Origin: Streptomyces tendae
Lineage (GTDB): Bacteria; Actinomycetota; Actinomycetes; Streptomycetales; Streptomycetaceae
Assembly: GCF_014650435.1 (NCBI RefSeq)
Contig: NZ_BMUY01000019.1
Coordinates: 1-64,000, forward strand
Reading direction: 5' to 3'
Length of the DNA stretch: 64,000 bases
Part shown: piece by piece, positions 30,136 through 40,010 of the stretch
How the letters are laid out: each line of letters begins with the position of its first letter
How positions within the stretch are numbered: the first letter of the stretch is position 1
Program-made: the position numbers and the translations under genes
The notes under the pieces: generated by a model
Databases searched by the model: none
Told to the model about the DNA's origin: nothing
What the model saw: only the letters and a program-made list of their open reading frames with translations

Positions 30136-30268
30136 GAGTTCTCCTTGAGGGTGAAAGCCCGTGTGGTGCAGGGTGCGGGCCCGTCCGCCGCTCCTGCCGA
30201 CCGCCGACCGCTTCGTTGCTGCCGTCGGGCGACGTGAACGTAACAGCGTTGAAAGCCCGGCGAAAGGT

Positions 30269-30398
30269 CTTGCTGCAAAAATGTGCAAGAGATCTCCGAA
30301 GTTATCCGGGCGTGACCTCTCGGCGACCGTCATGAGACGCTTGTTTACGGGGGTCGAGCGGTATCGAGCCGGTTGTGCAAGACTCTGCAAGCTCTTGC
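30269..30398. promoter_or_regulatory. malE-malR divergent control region with MalR half-sites
   Basis: The 391-base gap between malE and malR holds no gene. It has an inverted pair CTTGC (30269-30273)/GCAAG (30285-30289), and a cluster GCAAG (30377-30381), GCAAG (30387-30391) and CTTGC (30394-30398), the last 10 and 7 bases apart. These are the half-sites seen in the palindrome at 24844 and are known from Streptomyces MalR targets. One cluster lies on the malE side and one on the malR side. Confidence 0.7.
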
Positions 30399-30526
30399 CG
30401 CCACTTTTTCGAGGGAGCGCGATGACGCAGCAGCCCGCCCCGGGCCGTCCAGCAGGCCGCTCAACCGGCCGTCCACGGCGCCCGATCGGTGTGCAAGGAG
30501 GCGGCCGACAGGTACAGTCCACCCCT

Positions 30527-31561
30527 GTGACCACACGGCTTGCCGACATCGCTGCCCAGGCGGGGGTGAGCGAAGCGACCGTCAGCCGCGTCCTCAACGG
30601 GAAGCCGGGCGTCGCCGCCACCACCCGCCAGTCCGTGCTCGCCGCCCTCGACGTGCTGGGCTACGAGCGCCCCGTGCGGCTGCGGCAGCGCAGCGAGGGC
30701 CTGGTCGGCCTGATCACCCCGGAGCTGGAGAACCCGATATTCCCGGCGCTGGCCCAGGTCATCGGGCAGGCGCTGACCCGCCAGGGCTACACACCGGTCC
30801 TCGCCACCCAGACGCCGGGCGGCTCCACGGAGGACGAGCTGACCGAGATGCTGGTCGACCGCGGGGTCGCCGGCATCATCTACGTCTCCGGACTGCACGC
30901 CGACACCACCGCCGACATGCAGCGCTACGAGCGGCTGCGGGCGCAGGGCGTGCCCTTCGTCCTCGTCGACGGCTTCTCCTCGCGGGTGCAGGCGCCGTTC
31001 ATCTCCCCCGACGACCGGGCCGCGATGAGCCTCGCGGTCACCCACCTCGTCTCGCTCGGCCACACCCGGATCGGACTGGCCCTCGGGCCGAAGCGGTTCG
31101 TGCCGGTGCAGCGCAAGATCGAGGGCTTCGTGCGCACCGTCCAGGAGCAGTTGGGCCTGAGCGCCGAGACGGTGGAGAAGGAGCTGGTCCAGCACTCGCT
31201 GTACACCCTGGAGGGCGGCCAGGCGGCGGCCGCCGCGCTCATCGGGCGGGACTGCACGGCGGTGGTCTGCGCCAGCGACATGATGGCGCTGGGCGCGATA
31301 CGCGCGGCCCGTCAGCAGGGCCTGGACGTGCCCAAGGACGTCTCGGTCGTCGGCTTCGACGACTCGCCGCTGATCGCCTTCACCGACCCGCCGCTCACCA
31401 CGGTCCGCAAGCCGGTGCCCGCGATGGGGCAGGCGGCGGTGCGCACGCTCCTGGAGGAGATCGGCGGGACGCCCGCGCCGCACAGCGAGTTCGTGTTCAT
31501 GCCGGAGCTGGTGGTGCGCGGCTCGACGGCGTCGGCGCCGGGCGAGCGCGGCCGTCCCTGA
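30527..31561 (+). CDS. malR: LacI-family maltose regulator MalR
   Basis: 344-aa LacI/GalR repressor. The N-terminal helix-turn-helix and hinge are RLADIAAQAGVSEATVSRVLNGKPGVAATTRQSVLAALDVLGY; the remainder is a sugar-binding domain (VGLITPELENPIFPALAQVIG, VVGFDDSPLIAFTDPPLTTVRKP). It represses malE and its operon and probably the amylase-pullulanase gene. The GTG at 30527 fits the family start exactly; a TACAGT element (30513-30518) eight bases upstream suggests a leaderless transcript, and AAGGAGG further upstream is too distant to serve as a ribosome site. Confidence 0.95.
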   Translation: MTTRLADIAAQAGVSEATVSRVLNGKPGVAATTRQSVLAALDVLGYERPVRLRQRSEGLVGLITPELENPIFPALAQVIGQALTRQGYTPVLATQTPGGSTEDELTEMLVDRGVAGIIYVSGLHADTTADMQRYERLRAQGVPFVLVDGFSSRVQAPFISPDDRAAMSLAVTHLVSLGHTRIGLALGPKRFVPVQRKIEGFVRTVQEQLGLSAETVEKELVQHSLYTLEGGQAAAAALIGRDCTAVVCASDMMALGAIRAARQQGLDVPKDVSVVGFDDSPLIAFTDPPLTTVRKPVPAMGQAAVRTLLEEIGGTPAPHSEFVFMPELVVRGSTASAPGERGRP

Positions 31562-31648
31562 CTCGGTGGGGGTGGCGGCTCCGGGTCGGATGCGGGTCGG
31601 GTCCACCTGGGGGATGATCGGTGGAAGAGGGCTTTTCTGGCAGACTTC

Positions 31649-32518
31649 ATGCCTATGGGTGACGCGACCGTGAGGACTCGGGAACGCCTGGAGGACAGCG
31701 TTCCGCACCCCGTCACTGGGACGACGGGGAAGGGACTTCTGCGCCGGCTCCGCACCCCGCGCCGGCCCCGCCTCTGGTTCGAGATCCTGCTGATCGCACT
31801 CAGCTACTGGACGTACTCCCTCGTCCGCAACGCGGTGCCGGAACAGCGGACGGCCGCGCTGCGCAACGCCGACTGGATCTGGCGGGTCGAGCAGCAACTG
31901 GGCATCGCCGTCGAGGAATCCGTCAACCACGCGGTGAACTCGGCGACTTGGCTGGTCGTCGGCATGAACTACTACTACGCCACGCTGCACTTCGTGGTGA
32001 CTCTGGGTGTCCTGGTGTGGCTGTTCCGCAGCCATCCCGGCCGCTACGCGGCGACCCGGCTGGTGCTCTTCGCGACCACGGGTGTCGCCCTGGCCGGTTA
32101 CTACCTGTATCCGCTCGCCCCGCCCCGGCTGATGAACGGCGAGCACTTCATCGACACGGTGATGGTCCACCAGACGTGGGGGTCGATGGCGTCCGGGGAC
32201 CTGAAGAACATGTCCAACCAGTACGCCGCGATGCCGTCGATGCACATCGGGTGGTCGGTGTGGTGCGGGCTGACGATCTTCGCGCTGGCGTCGGTGCCGT
32301 GGGTGCGGGTGCTGGGGCTGGTGTATCCGGCGCTCACGCTGGTGGTGATCGTGGCGACGGCCAACCACTTCTGGCTGGACGCGGTGGGGGGTGTGCTGTG
32401 TCTGGCGTTCGGGTACGGGGTCGCTGCGGCTTGGTACGGGAAGCTGCCGTATGCGTTGCCTCGGGTGGTGCCGGTCGCTGCGCGGCGGCGGAGGGTGTGG
32501 TTGCCGGGGCGGGCCTAG
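31649..32518 (+). CDS. PAP2-superfamily membrane phosphatase/phospholipid synthase-like
   Basis: 289 aa with about six membrane helices. The PAP2 signature is partly visible: MPSMHIGWSVWCG (phosphatase motif 2, PSxH) and ATANHFWLDAVGG (motif 3 His and Asp). Arrangement and sequence resemble the inositol-phosphorylceramide-synthase-like branch (PAP2_3), in which the KxxxxxxRP motif is degenerate. It may hydrolyse or transfer a lipid phosphate. Two ATGs (31649, 31655) compete; a CAGACT element just upstream suggests a leaderless start. It ends about 100 bases before the glnE stop. Confidence 0.8.
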   Translation: MPMGDATVRTRERLEDSVPHPVTGTTGKGLLRRLRTPRRPRLWFEILLIALSYWTYSLVRNAVPEQRTAALRNADWIWRVEQQLGIAVEESVNHAVNSATWLVVGMNYYYATLHFVVTLGVLVWLFRSHPGRYAATRLVLFATTGVALAGYYLYPLAPPRLMNGEHFIDTVMVHQTWGSMASGDLKNMSNQYAAMPSMHIGWSVWCGLTIFALASVPWVRVLGLVYPALTLVVIVATANHFWLDAVGGVLCLAFGYGVAAAWYGKLPYALPRVVPVAARRRRVWLPGRA

Positions 32519-32615
32519 CTGCGGGGTGGGGGCCCGGGGAGTGCGCTACCCGGCGGGGCGGGGTGCCGCTGCGCCCACCCGTGCCGCCCCAGCGGCACGA
32601 CTGCCCGCAGCTGGG

Positions 32616-35600
32616 TCAGGTGTAGAACAGGTCCTCCACGACCGTTCTCGCTCTTCGGGCCGTGCGGCGGTATTCGTCGAGCATGTCGCCCGCGTGGCCG
32701 GAGCCGTGGCCCAGGTAGCGGCCGACGGCCGCCAGCTCGCGCGGGTCGGTCGGAAAGGTGTCCCCCGCCCGCCCACGCACCAGCATCACCGCGTTGCGCA
32801 CCCGCGTCGCCAGCACCCACGCCTCGTCGAGCGTGGCGGTGTTCTCCTCCGAGACCAGCCCGGCGTCCCGGGCGGCGACCAGCGCCGCACGCGTCCGGGT
32901 GGTCCGCAGCCCGGCGATCTCGTGCCCGTGCCGCAGCTGGAACAGCTGCACGGTCCACTCCACGTCGGACAGGCCGCCAGGACCCAGTTTGGCGTGCAGC
33001 TTGGGGTCGGCCCCGCGCGGCAGCCGCTCGGACTCCATGCGGGCCTTGAGCCGCCGGATCTCCCGTACGGCGTCCTCCCCGAGCCCGCCCGCCGGGTACC
33101 GCAGGGGGTCGATCAGCTCGACGAAGCGCCGCCCCAGGTCCTCGTCCCCGGCGACGAACTCGGCCCGCAGCAGGGCGTGCGACTCCCACCCCAGCGACCA
33201 GCGCCGGTAGTACGCCTCGTAGGACTTCAGGGTCCGCACCAGCGGCCCGGACCTGCCCTCGGGACGCAGGTCGGCGTCGATCAGCAGCGGCGGGTCGGCG
33301 CTGGGCACCTGGAGCAGGCGGCGCATCTCGGAGACGACCTTGTTGGCGGCGTCGCCCGCCTCCCGCTCGTCCACCCCCTCGCGGGGCTCGTGCACGAAGA
33401 GCACGTCCGCGTCCGAGCCGTAGCCCAGCTCGTGTCCGCCGAAGCGGCCCATGCCGATGATCGCGAACCGGGTCGGCAGGACGTCGCCCCACTTGTCCCG
33501 CACGACCGCCCGCAGCGTCCCCGCCAGCGTCGCCGCCGTCAGGTCGGACACCGCGCCGCCCACCAGGTCCACCAGGGCGCCCTGGTCGGCCTCGACGGGC
33601 TGGGCCTCGGTGCCGTAGGAGCCGACGATGTCCGCGGCGGCCGTGCGGAACAGCTCCCGGCGCCGTACGCCGCGCACCGCGGTGACGGCCTGCACGGCGT
33701 CGTCGGCGCGCCGGACCGCGGCGAGGGTCTCCTGCTCCAGCTGGGCCCGGCCGCGCGGCCGCAGTCCCCCGGCGACGCCGTCGCCGAGCAGCGCGACGGC
33801 CTCCGGGGCCCGCATCAGCAGGTCGGGGGCGAGCCGCCCGGCGGAGAGCACCCGGGCGAGGTTCTCGGCGGCGGCGCCCTCGTCGCGCAGCAGCCTGAGG
33901 TACCAGGGTGTGGTGCCGAGCGCGTCGGAGACCTTGCGGAAGTTGAGCAGTCCGGTGTCCGGGTCGGCGGAGTCGGCGAACCAGCCGAGCAGCACGGGCA
34001 GCAGGGTGCGCTGGATGGCGGCCTTGCGGGTGACGCCGGACGCGAGCGCCTCCAGGTGCCGCAGCGCGGCGGCCGGGTCGGCGTAGCCGAGGGCGACCAG
34101 GCGCTCGCGGGCGGCCTCGGGGCTGAGCCGGGCCTCGCCGGGGGCGAGCTGGGCGACGGCGTCGAGCAGCGGCCGGTAGAACAGCTTCTCGTGCAGCCGG
34201 CGTACGACGGAGGCGTGCCGCTTCCACGCGCGCAGCAGCCCGGCGACGGGGTCGGTGCGCAGGCCGAGTGAGCGGCCGAGGCGGCGCAGGTCGGCCTCGT
34301 CCTCGGGCACCAGGTGGGTGCGGCGCAGCCGGTGCAGCTGGATGCGGTGCTCCATGGACCGCAGGAACCGGTACGCCTCGTCGAGCTGGGCGGCGTCGGC
34401 CCGGCCGACGTAGCCGCCCGCGGCGAGGGCCGCCAGCGCGTCCAGCGTCGTGCCGCTGTGCAGGGAGGTGTCCGCCCGCCCGTGCACCAGTTGGAGGAGC
34501 TGCACGGCGAACTCGACGTCCCTGAGGCCGCCGGGCCCGAGCTTGAGCTGCCGGTCGACCTCGGCGACGGGGATGTTCTCCACCACCCGACGGCGCATCT
34601 TCTGCACGTCCGGGACGAAGTTCTCGCGGTCGGCGGCCTGCCAGACCAGGGGCTGGAGGGCGGCGACGTACTCGGCACCCAGGCCGGGGTCGCCGGCCAC
34701 CGGGCGGGCCTTGAGCAGCGCCTGGAACTCCCAGGTCTTGGCCCAGCGCTGGTAGTAGGCCACGTGGCTGCTGAGGGTGCGCACCAGCGGGCCGTTGCGG
34801 CCCTCGGGGCGGAGGTTGGCGTCGACGGGCCAGATGGAGCCCTCGACGGTGGTCTCGGAGCAGATCCGCATCATGTGCGCGGCCAGCGAGGTCGCGGCCC
34901 GGATCGCCTTGGCCTCGTCGGCCTCGGGGCCCGCGTCCGCCGCCTCCCCCACGAAGATGACGTCGACGTCGGAGACGTAGTTCAGCTCGTGTCCGCCGCA
35001 CTTGCCCATCGCGATCACCGCGAGCCGGCACCGCGCGGCGTCCTCGGGCGCGGCGGCCTCGGCGAGGGCCAGGGCGGCGCGCAGGGTGGCGGTGGCGAGG
35101 TCGGCCAGCTCGGCGGCGGTCTCGGCGAGGTCGATGGTGCCGCACACGTCGCGGGCGGCGATGGACAGCAGGCAGCGCCGGTAGGCGACGCGCAGGGACA
35201 CCGGGTCGGTGGCCTCGGCGAGCTGCCGCTCGAACTCCTCGACGCCGCGGTGCAGGTCGCGCGGCTCGTACGTGACGAGGGCCTGCCAGTCCCCGGCGTG
35301 CCGGGCGAGGTGGTCGGCGAGCGCCTCGGAGGCGCCGAGCACCCCGAGGAGACGGTCGCGCAGCGGCTTGGCGGCTATCAGGGTGTCCAGCAGCTCCTGG
35401 CGGGCGGTGGGGTCGGGCTGCGCCTCCAGGAGCCGGACCAGGCCGTGCAGGGCGAGGTCCGGGTCGGCGGTGGCGCCCAGCGCCTCCAGGAGCACGGGGT
35501 CGGCCCGCAGCTCGGCCAGCTCGGCCCCCTCGAGGAGCCGTTCGGCGGCCGACGGATCCGTGAAGCCGTGCCGCAGCAGCCGCGTGAAGGTACTGCTCCT

Positions 35601-35618
35601 GCGCCCCGGCGCCGTCAT
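32616..35618 (-). CDS. glnE: Glutamine synthetase adenylyltransferase/deadenylase GlnE
   Basis: 1000-aa bifunctional enzyme that adds and removes AMP on GSI in response to nitrogen status. Two nucleotidyltransferase halves are visible: [16 protein letters not shown] (deadenylylation half, about residues 210-225) and [16 protein letters not shown] (adenylylation half, about residues 725-740), each followed by a helical region with [20 protein letters not shown]. Length matches Streptomyces GlnE. AGGAGG precedes the ATG by five bases. It is divergent from yefM. No GlnR-like site was seen upstream. Confidence 0.97.
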   Translation of the reverse strand: MTAPGRRSSTFTRLLRHGFTDPSAAERLLEGAELAELRADPVLLEALGATADPDLALHGLVRLLEAQPDPTARQELLDTLIAAKPLRDRLLGVLGASEALADHLARHAGDWQALVTYEPRDLHRGVEEFERQLAEATDPVSLRVAYRRCLLSIAARDVCGTIDLAETAAELADLATATLRAALALAEAAAPEDAARCRLAVIAMGKCGGHELNYVSDVDVIFVGEAADAGPEADEAKAIRAATSLAAHMMRICSETTVEGSIWPVDANLRPEGRNGPLVRTLSSHVAYYQRWAKTWEFQALLKARPVAGDPGLGAEYVAALQPLVWQAADRENFVPDVQKMRRRVVENIPVAEVDRQLKLGPGGLRDVEFAVQLLQLVHGRADTSLHSGTTLDALAALAAGGYVGRADAAQLDEAYRFLRSMEHRIQLHRLRRTHLVPEDEADLRRLGRSLGLRTDPVAGLLRAWKRHASVVRRLHEKLFYRPLLDAVAQLAPGEARLSPEAARERLVALGYADPAAALRHLEALASGVTRKAAIQRTLLPVLLGWFADSADPDTGLLNFRKVSDALGTTPWYLRLLRDEGAAAENLARVLSAGRLAPDLLMRAPEAVALLGDGVAGGLRPRGRAQLEQETLAAVRRADDAVQAVTAVRGVRRRELFRTAAADIVGSYGTEAQPVEADQGALVDLVGGAVSDLTAATLAGTLRAVVRDKWGDVLPTRFAIIGMGRFGGHELGYGSDADVLFVHEPREGVDEREAGDAANKVVSEMRRLLQVPSADPPLLIDADLRPEGRSGPLVRTLKSYEAYYRRWSLGWESHALLRAEFVAGDEDLGRRFVELIDPLRYPAGGLGEDAVREIRRLKARMESERLPRGADPKLHAKLGPGGLSDVEWTVQLFQLRHGHEIAGLRTTRTRAALVAARDAGLVSEENTATLDEAWVLATRVRNAVMLVRGRAGDTFPTDPRELAAVGRYLGHGSGHAGDMLDEYRRTARRARTVVEDLFYT

Positions 35619-35766
35619 CTCGGCCTCCTGTCGGACTGCGGGGCACGTGGGCCCGGTCGGATCAAGGTCGTACGGGCTGAGCGTAACCGGGGAACGGCGG
35701 GCTGGCGCCGGGGCGTACCCCTCCCGCTTCCCCGGACTCGCTCTTCCGGTGGCCCGGCACAGACTC

Positions 35767-35782
35767 GTACGATATCTTGTAC
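35767..35782. promoter_or_regulatory. Candidate YefM autoregulatory site
   Basis: GTAC cores at 35767-35770 and 35779-35782, twelve bases apart, flank a GATATC. Known YefM operators are built on TGTACA-like cores about one helical turn apart. The site lies 24-40 bases before yefM. Confidence 0.45.
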
Positions 35783-35806
35783 CAGCCGAGGAAGGGAGGC
35801 ACTGGT

Positions 35807-36070
35807 ATGTCCATCACCGCCAGCGAAGCCCGTCAGAATCTGTTCCCGCTGATAGAGCAGGTCAACGAGGACCACGCCCCGGTGCACATCACCTCCCGCA
35901 AGGGGAACGCCGTGCTCATGTCCGAGGAGGACTTCACGGCGTGGACGGAGACGGTCCACCTCCTGCGCTCGCCCAGGAACGCCCGCCGTCTGCTCGACTC
36001 CATCGCCGAGGCCGAGGCGGGCGACGCACGGCAGCACGAGCTGATCGACCCGGACGCGGAGCGGGCGTGA
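35807..36070 (+). CDS. yefM: YefM antitoxin
   Basis: 87-aa Phd/YefM antitoxin. [46 protein letters not shown] is the DNA-binding N-domain, followed by an acidic, flexible tail that neutralises YoeB. A GAAGGGAGG ribosome site lies close upstream. It overlaps yoeB by four bases (GTGA), giving coupled translation with the antitoxin first. It should repress its own promoter as a YefM-YoeB complex. Confidence 0.95.
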   Translation: MSITASEARQNLFPLIEQVNEDHAPVHITSRKGNAVLMSEEDFTAWTETVHLLRSPRNARRLLDSIAEAEAGDARQHELIDPDAERA

Positions 36071-36321
36071 GAATCACTTTCACGTCCCACGGCTGGGAGG
36101 ACTACGTCCACTGGGCCGAGAGCGACCGGAAGGTGACCAAGCGGATCAACAGACTGATCGCCGACATCGCCCGTGACCCGTTCAAGGGCATCGGCAAACC
36201 GGAGCCGCTCAAGGGCGACCTGTCCGGCTACTGGTCACGGCGCATCGACGACACGCACCGTCTTGTGTACAAGCCCACCGATGACCTGCTGGTCATCGTC
36301 CAGGCGCGCTACCACTACTGA
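36067..36321 (+). CDS. yoeB: YoeB mRNA-interferase toxin
   Basis: 84-aa RelE-fold ribosome-dependent endoribonuclease. All catalytic positions of E. coli YoeB are present at identical numbering: Glu46 (in GKPEPLKG), Arg65 (in THRLVY), His83 and Tyr84 (C-terminal ARYHY). The toxin therefore looks active. GTG start at 36067 overlaps the yefM stop. A functional YefM/YoeB pair is known from S. lividans/S. coelicolor in this genomic position. Confidence 0.95.
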   Translation: MRITFTSHGWEDYVHWAESDRKVTKRINRLIADIARDPFKGIGKPEPLKGDLSGYWSRRIDDTHRLVYKPTDDLLVIVQARYHY

Positions 36322-36389
36322 CACCCGCCGCTACGGACCCGGCACCCGCGACCGGCGCAAGCCGAAGCCGAAGCCGAAGGAGTCACGTC

Positions 36390-36836
36390 ATGGACTTCAC
36401 GCTCGAAGTCATCCCACTCCCCGTCACCGACATCGACCGCGCCCGGGACTTCTACCGCGACAAGGTCGGCTTCCACGTCGACATCGACCAGGAGGTCGTG
36501 CCGGGCATGCGGATCGTCCAGCTGACGCCCCCGGGCTCCGGCTGCTCGGTCGCCCTCGGCGACGCCATCTGGGACATGGCGCAGGGCCAGACCCGGCCGG
36601 AACCGGGCTCGTACCAGGGCCTCCAGCTCTGCGTCGCCGACATCAAGGCGGCCCACGCGGAGCTGACCGCGCGGGGCCTGGAGGTCTCGGAGCCGGTGCA
36701 GTACGCCCCGGACGACGGCGCCACATTCATGTACTTCAAGGACCCGGACGGCAACGGCTGGGCGATCCAGGAGTACCGGCGCCGGGTGGCGGAGCCGCTG
36801 CACAAGGTGCTGGCCGACCTCAAGCGCGAGGGCTGA
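36390..36836 (+). CDS. VOC-family (glyoxalase/bleomycin-resistance-like) protein
   Basis: 148 aa, two beta-alpha-beta-beta-beta units: VIPLPVTDIDRARDFYRDKVGFHVD at the start and ADIKAAHAELTARGLEVSEP then FMYFKDPDGNGWAIQEY at the end. One metal ligand is likely the Glu in the QEY block; a full H/E set is not obvious, so catalysis is uncertain. AAGGAG precedes the ATG, at the end of three AAGCCG repeats. It converges on nadE. Confidence 0.85.
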   Translation: MDFTLEVIPLPVTDIDRARDFYRDKVGFHVDIDQEVVPGMRIVQLTPPGSGCSVALGDAIWDMAQGQTRPEPGSYQGLQLCVADIKAAHAELTARGLEVSEPVQYAPDDGATFMYFKDPDGNGWAIQEYRRRVAEPLHKVLADLKREG

Positions 36837-36860
36837 CCGGGCCCGCCGCCGTTGCCGGTC
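36835..36860. terminator. Weak bidirectional hairpin between VOC gene and nadE
   Basis: GACCGG (36835-36840) pairs with CCGGTC (36855-36860), 14-base loop, in the 27-base gap between convergent genes. Confidence 0.35.
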
Positions 36861-36863
36861 CGC

Positions 36864-38636
36864 TCAGTCGCTCTCCCGCCAGCGGTTGGTGACCGGCAGG
36901 CGGCGGTCCTTGCCGAAGCCCTTGGACGAGATCTTGGTGCCCGGCGGGTACTGCCGCCGCTTGTACTCCGCGGTGTCCACCATGCGCAGCGTGCGCGTCA
37001 CCAGCTCCCGGTCGTACCCGGCGGCCACGATCTCGTCCGCGCCGCGGTCCCCGTCGACGTACAGGGCGAGGATCGCGTCCAGCACCGGGTAGTCCGGCAA
37101 CGAGTCGGTGTCGACCTGCCCCGGGCGCAGCTCCGCGCTCGGCGGCTTGGTGATCGAGTTCTCCGGGATCGGCGGGGTCCGGCCGCGGTCCCGGGCCGCG
37201 CGGTTGCGCCACTCGGCGAGCCGGAAGACCCAGGTCTTGTACACGTCCTTGATGGGCCCGTAGCCGCCCACCGAGTCGCCGTACAGCGTCGAGTAGCCGA
37301 CCGCCAGCTCCGACTTGTTGCCGGGGGCCAGGACCAGGTGGCCCTCCTGGTTGGAGAGCGCCATCAGCAGCGTGCCGCGCAGCCGGGACTGGAGGTTCTC
37401 CTCGGCCAGGCCGGTGAGCTCCAGCGCACCCGTGTACGCGTCGAACATCGGCTCGATGGACACGGTGCGGTAGTGGAGGCCGGTGCGCCGGGCCAGTTCG
37501 GCCGCGTCGTCCCTGGAGTGCCCGGAGGAGTACTTGGACGGCATGGAGACGCCGTACACGTGCTCCGCGCCGAGTGCGTCGCAGGCGATCGACGCGACCA
37601 GTGCGGAGTCGATGCCGCCGGACAGTCCGATCAGCACCGAGCGGAAGCCGTTCTTCGTGACGTACGCGCGCAGGCCGGTGACGAGCGCCGAGTAGACCTC
37701 CTCGTCGTCGTCGAGCGGCTCGGCACGGCCGCCGGACCGCCACGGCTCTCCCGCGGGCACCGTGTCCGCCGCCTCCTGCCCCGCTTCGGAGAGCACCACC
37801 CGGTCGATGCGCAGTCCGTCGTCCACGACGCCCGTGGGCGCCTGCGTGTCGGCGGCGGGCAGGTCGAGGTCCAGCACCATGCAGCCCTCGGTGAACTGCG
37901 GCGCCCGGGCCAGGACGGTCCCGTCCCGGTCGACGACGATCGAGTCGCCGTCGAAGACCAGCTCGTCCTGCCCGCCGGTCATCGCCAGGTAGGCGGTGGT
38001 GCACCCGGCCTCCTGGGCGCGCTTGCCCACCAGCTCCAGCCGGGTGTCGTCCTTGTCCCGCTCGTACGGGGAGGCGTTGACGGAGAGCAGCAGTCCGGCC
38101 CGCGCCGAGCGGGCGGCGGGCACCCGGCCGCCGTCCTGCCACAGGTCCTCGCAGATGGCCAGCGCCACGTCCACGCCGCGCACCCGCACCACGGGCAGGG
38201 TGTCGCCGGGCACGAAGTAGCGGAACTCGTCGAAGACCCCGTAGTTCGGCAGGTGGTGCTTGGCGAAGCTCAGCGCCACCTCGCCGCCGTGCAGCACGGC
38301 CGCCGCGTTCTGCGGGGCGCCGGTCGGCTGGCCGTACCTGGGCTGCGCGGTCGCCGAGCGGTCGAGGTGGCCGACGACCACGGGGACCTCGCCGAGGCCC
38401 TCGTTCGCCAGCCGCGCCGCGAGGGAGCGCAGGGCGGCGCGGGACGCCTCGACGAAGGAGGACCTGAGGGCCAGGTCCTCCACCGGGTATCCGGTCAGCG
38501 TCATCTCCGGGAACGCCACCAGGTGCGCTCCCTGCTCGGCCGAGTGCCGGGTCCAGCGCAGGACCGACTCGGCGTTGCCGTCGATGTCGCCGACGGTGGA
38601 GTCGATCTGGTTCAGGGCGAGTCGTAGTCGAGGCAC
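36864..38636 (-). CDS. nadE: Glutamine-dependent NAD+ synthetase
   Basis: 590 aa. It makes NAD+ from deamido-NAD+, ATP and glutamine. The N-terminal nitrilase-like glutaminase domain has Glu in FPEMTLTGYP, Lys in FAKHHLPNYG and Cys in ALAICEDLW; the C-terminal synthetase has the ATP loop IGLSGGIDSALVA and LVLAPGNKSELAVGY. Full two-domain length shows it uses glutamine directly. The GTG at 38636 begins family sequence (VPRLRLALNQIDSTVGDIDGN) and follows a TACAGT element by six bases, so the transcript looks leaderless. Confidence 0.96.
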   Translation of the reverse strand: MPRLRLALNQIDSTVGDIDGNAESVLRWTRHSAEQGAHLVAFPEMTLTGYPVEDLALRSSFVEASRAALRSLAARLANEGLGEVPVVVGHLDRSATAQPRYGQPTGAPQNAAAVLHGGEVALSFAKHHLPNYGVFDEFRYFVPGDTLPVVRVRGVDVALAICEDLWQDGGRVPAARSARAGLLLSVNASPYERDKDDTRLELVGKRAQEAGCTTAYLAMTGGQDELVFDGDSIVVDRDGTVLARAPQFTEGCMVLDLDLPAADTQAPTGVVDDGLRIDRVVLSEAGQEAADTVPAGEPWRSGGRAEPLDDDEEVYSALVTGLRAYVTKNGFRSVLIGLSGGIDSALVASIACDALGAEHVYGVSMPSKYSSGHSRDDAAELARRTGLHYRTVSIEPMFDAYTGALELTGLAEENLQSRLRGTLLMALSNQEGHLVLAPGNKSELAVGYSTLYGDSVGGYGPIKDVYKTWVFRLAEWRNRAARDRGRTPPIPENSITKPPSAELRPGQVDTDSLPDYPVLDAILALYVDGDRGADEIVAAGYDRELVTRTLRMVDTAEYKRRQYPPGTKISSKGFGKDRRLPVTNRWRESD

Positions 38637-38718
38637 GGGTCCACTGTAATCGTCAGAACGACGCAATGGGGCGACGGATGTGTTACCGCCCGATGTCCGG
38701 GACCTCACACACGCCGTC

Positions 38719-39345
38719 TCAGCTCCGCGGTTTCGCGCCCCGCTCGGCCAGCAGGTCGGCCATCAGCCGGATCTCCGACTCCTGGGACTCCACCATCCCC
38801 CGGGCCAGCCGCTTCTCCACGCCGACCGTGCACCTCTCGACGCACCCCTTCGCCATGTGGACGCCGCCCTTGTGGTGCTCGGTCATCAGCTGGAGGTAGT
38901 AGACCTCGGCCTGCTTCCCGTCCAGCGTCCCGAGCTTCTTCATCTCGGCGTCGGTGGCCATCCCCGGCATCAGCGAACCCTCGCCGGCCGAGGCCGCGTC
39001 GCCCATGCCCATCCAGGTCATGGGCGGGTCGGACGACACCTTGGGCAGCGCCCACAGGTCGAGCCAGCCGATCATCATGCCGCGCTGGTTGGCCTGGGTC
39101 TGCGCGATGTCGTACGCGAGCCGCCGCACCTCCTCGTCGTCGGTGCGGTCGCGCACGATGTACGACATCTCCACGGCCTGCTGGTGGTGGACCGACATGT
39201 CCCGGGCGAACCCGGCGTCCGCGGAGTCGGCGGCCGGGACCCGGCTGCCGCCGTCGTCCCCGGCGACCGCGTAGGTGATCCCGCCGGCCGCGACGAGGGC
39301 CGCGGTCGCGGCCCCCGCGATCCAGCCGGCCCGTTTCGGGGTCAC
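38719..39345 (-). CDS. DUF305 membrane-anchored/exported protein
   Basis: 208 aa. One N-terminal hydrophobic segment (WIAGAATAALVAAGGITYAVAG) anchors or exports it. The DUF305 domain is clear: FARDMSVHHQQAVEMSYIVRDRT, ANQRGMMIGWL and LQLMTEHHKGGVHMA, a Met/His-rich ferritin-like fold that may bind metal, perhaps copper. The GTG start overlaps the upstream DUF3105 stop by four bases, so the pair is coupled. DUF3105 and DUF305 proteins are often neighbours in actinobacteria. Confidence 0.88.
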   Translation of the reverse strand: MTPKRAGWIAGAATAALVAAGGITYAVAGDDGGSRVPAADSADAGFARDMSVHHQQAVEMSYIVRDRTDDEEVRRLAYDIAQTQANQRGMMIGWLDLWALPKVSSDPPMTWMGMGDAASAGEGSLMPGMATDAEMKKLGTLDGKQAEVYYLQLMTEHHKGGVHMAKGCVERCTVGVEKRLARGMVESQESEIRLMADLLAERGAKPRS

Positions 39346-40010
39346 TGGGACAGCCCGTTGGTGCACGCGGCCCCCGGCTCGGGGGTCTGCTGTCCCTGCA
39401 CGAACTTCTCGAAGAACTTGTCCACGTTCGGGTCGTCGGCGCCGGTCACCGTGCGCTGGTGCCCCCAGGCGGACAGCACGATCGGGTCCTTCTGCTTGTC
39501 GTCGGGGCTCATCAGCGAGTACGGCGTCTTCTTGACCTTGGCGGCCAGCTTCTCGACGTCGGCCTCGGGAGCCTTGTCGGTGTACGTCACCCAGACGGCG
39601 CCGTGCTCCAGCGAGTGCACGGCGTTCTCGTTGTTCAGCGGCTTGGTGTAGACGTCGCCGTTGCAGTTCATCCAGACCTGGTTGTGGTCGCCGCCGACGG
39701 GGGGCTCGACGGGATAGGTCACCTTCTTGGTGACGTGGTTGCGCCCCAGGTCGCCCTTCCAGGTCCGTACGCCGTCCGCGCCGGTCTCGAACTTGCCGGA
39801 GGTCTTGCCGTCGGAGGCGGTGTCGCCGGAGGAGTCGTCGGACTGCGACCGGACGAGGAGGACACCGCCGACGACGAGACCGGCGACCACCACGGTGCTG
39901 AGCGTGACCGTGAGGATCCGGTTCCGGCGGTTGCGGGCCTCCTCGGCACGCCGCATCTCGGCTATGCGGGCCTGTCGCGCCGTGTTGCTGCTCTTCTTGG
40001 CGGAACCCAT
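39342..40010 (-). CDS. DUF3105 membrane-anchored protein
   Basis: 222 aa. A basic cytoplasmic start (SAKKSSNTARQARIAEMRRAEEARNRRNR) is followed by one membrane helix (ILTVTLSTVVVAGLVVGGVLLV) and an external DUF3105 domain with YPVEPPVGGDHNQVWMNCNGDVY, HSLEHGAVWVTY and ILSAWGHQ. Conserved His and Cys residues suggest metal or thiol chemistry, not demonstrated. The start at 40010 gives the canonical MGSAKKSS sequence. It is coupled to the downstream DUF305 gene. Confidence 0.88.
   Translation of the reverse strand: MGSAKKSSNTARQARIAEMRRAEEARNRRNRILTVTLSTVVVAGLVVGGVLLVRSQSDDSSGDTASDGKTSGKFETGADGVRTWKGDLGRNHVTKKVTYPVEPPVGGDHNQVWMNCNGDVYTKPLNNENAVHSLEHGAVWVTYTDKAPEADVEKLAAKVKKTPYSLMSPDDKQKDPIVLSAWGHQRTVTGADDPNVDKFFEKFVQGQQTPEPGAACTNGLSQ

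Noticed and set aside
36354-36385. AAGCCG triplet repeat before the VOC gene as a regulatory repeat
   Set aside because: Only three short units that end in the ribosome site; too small to support a function.
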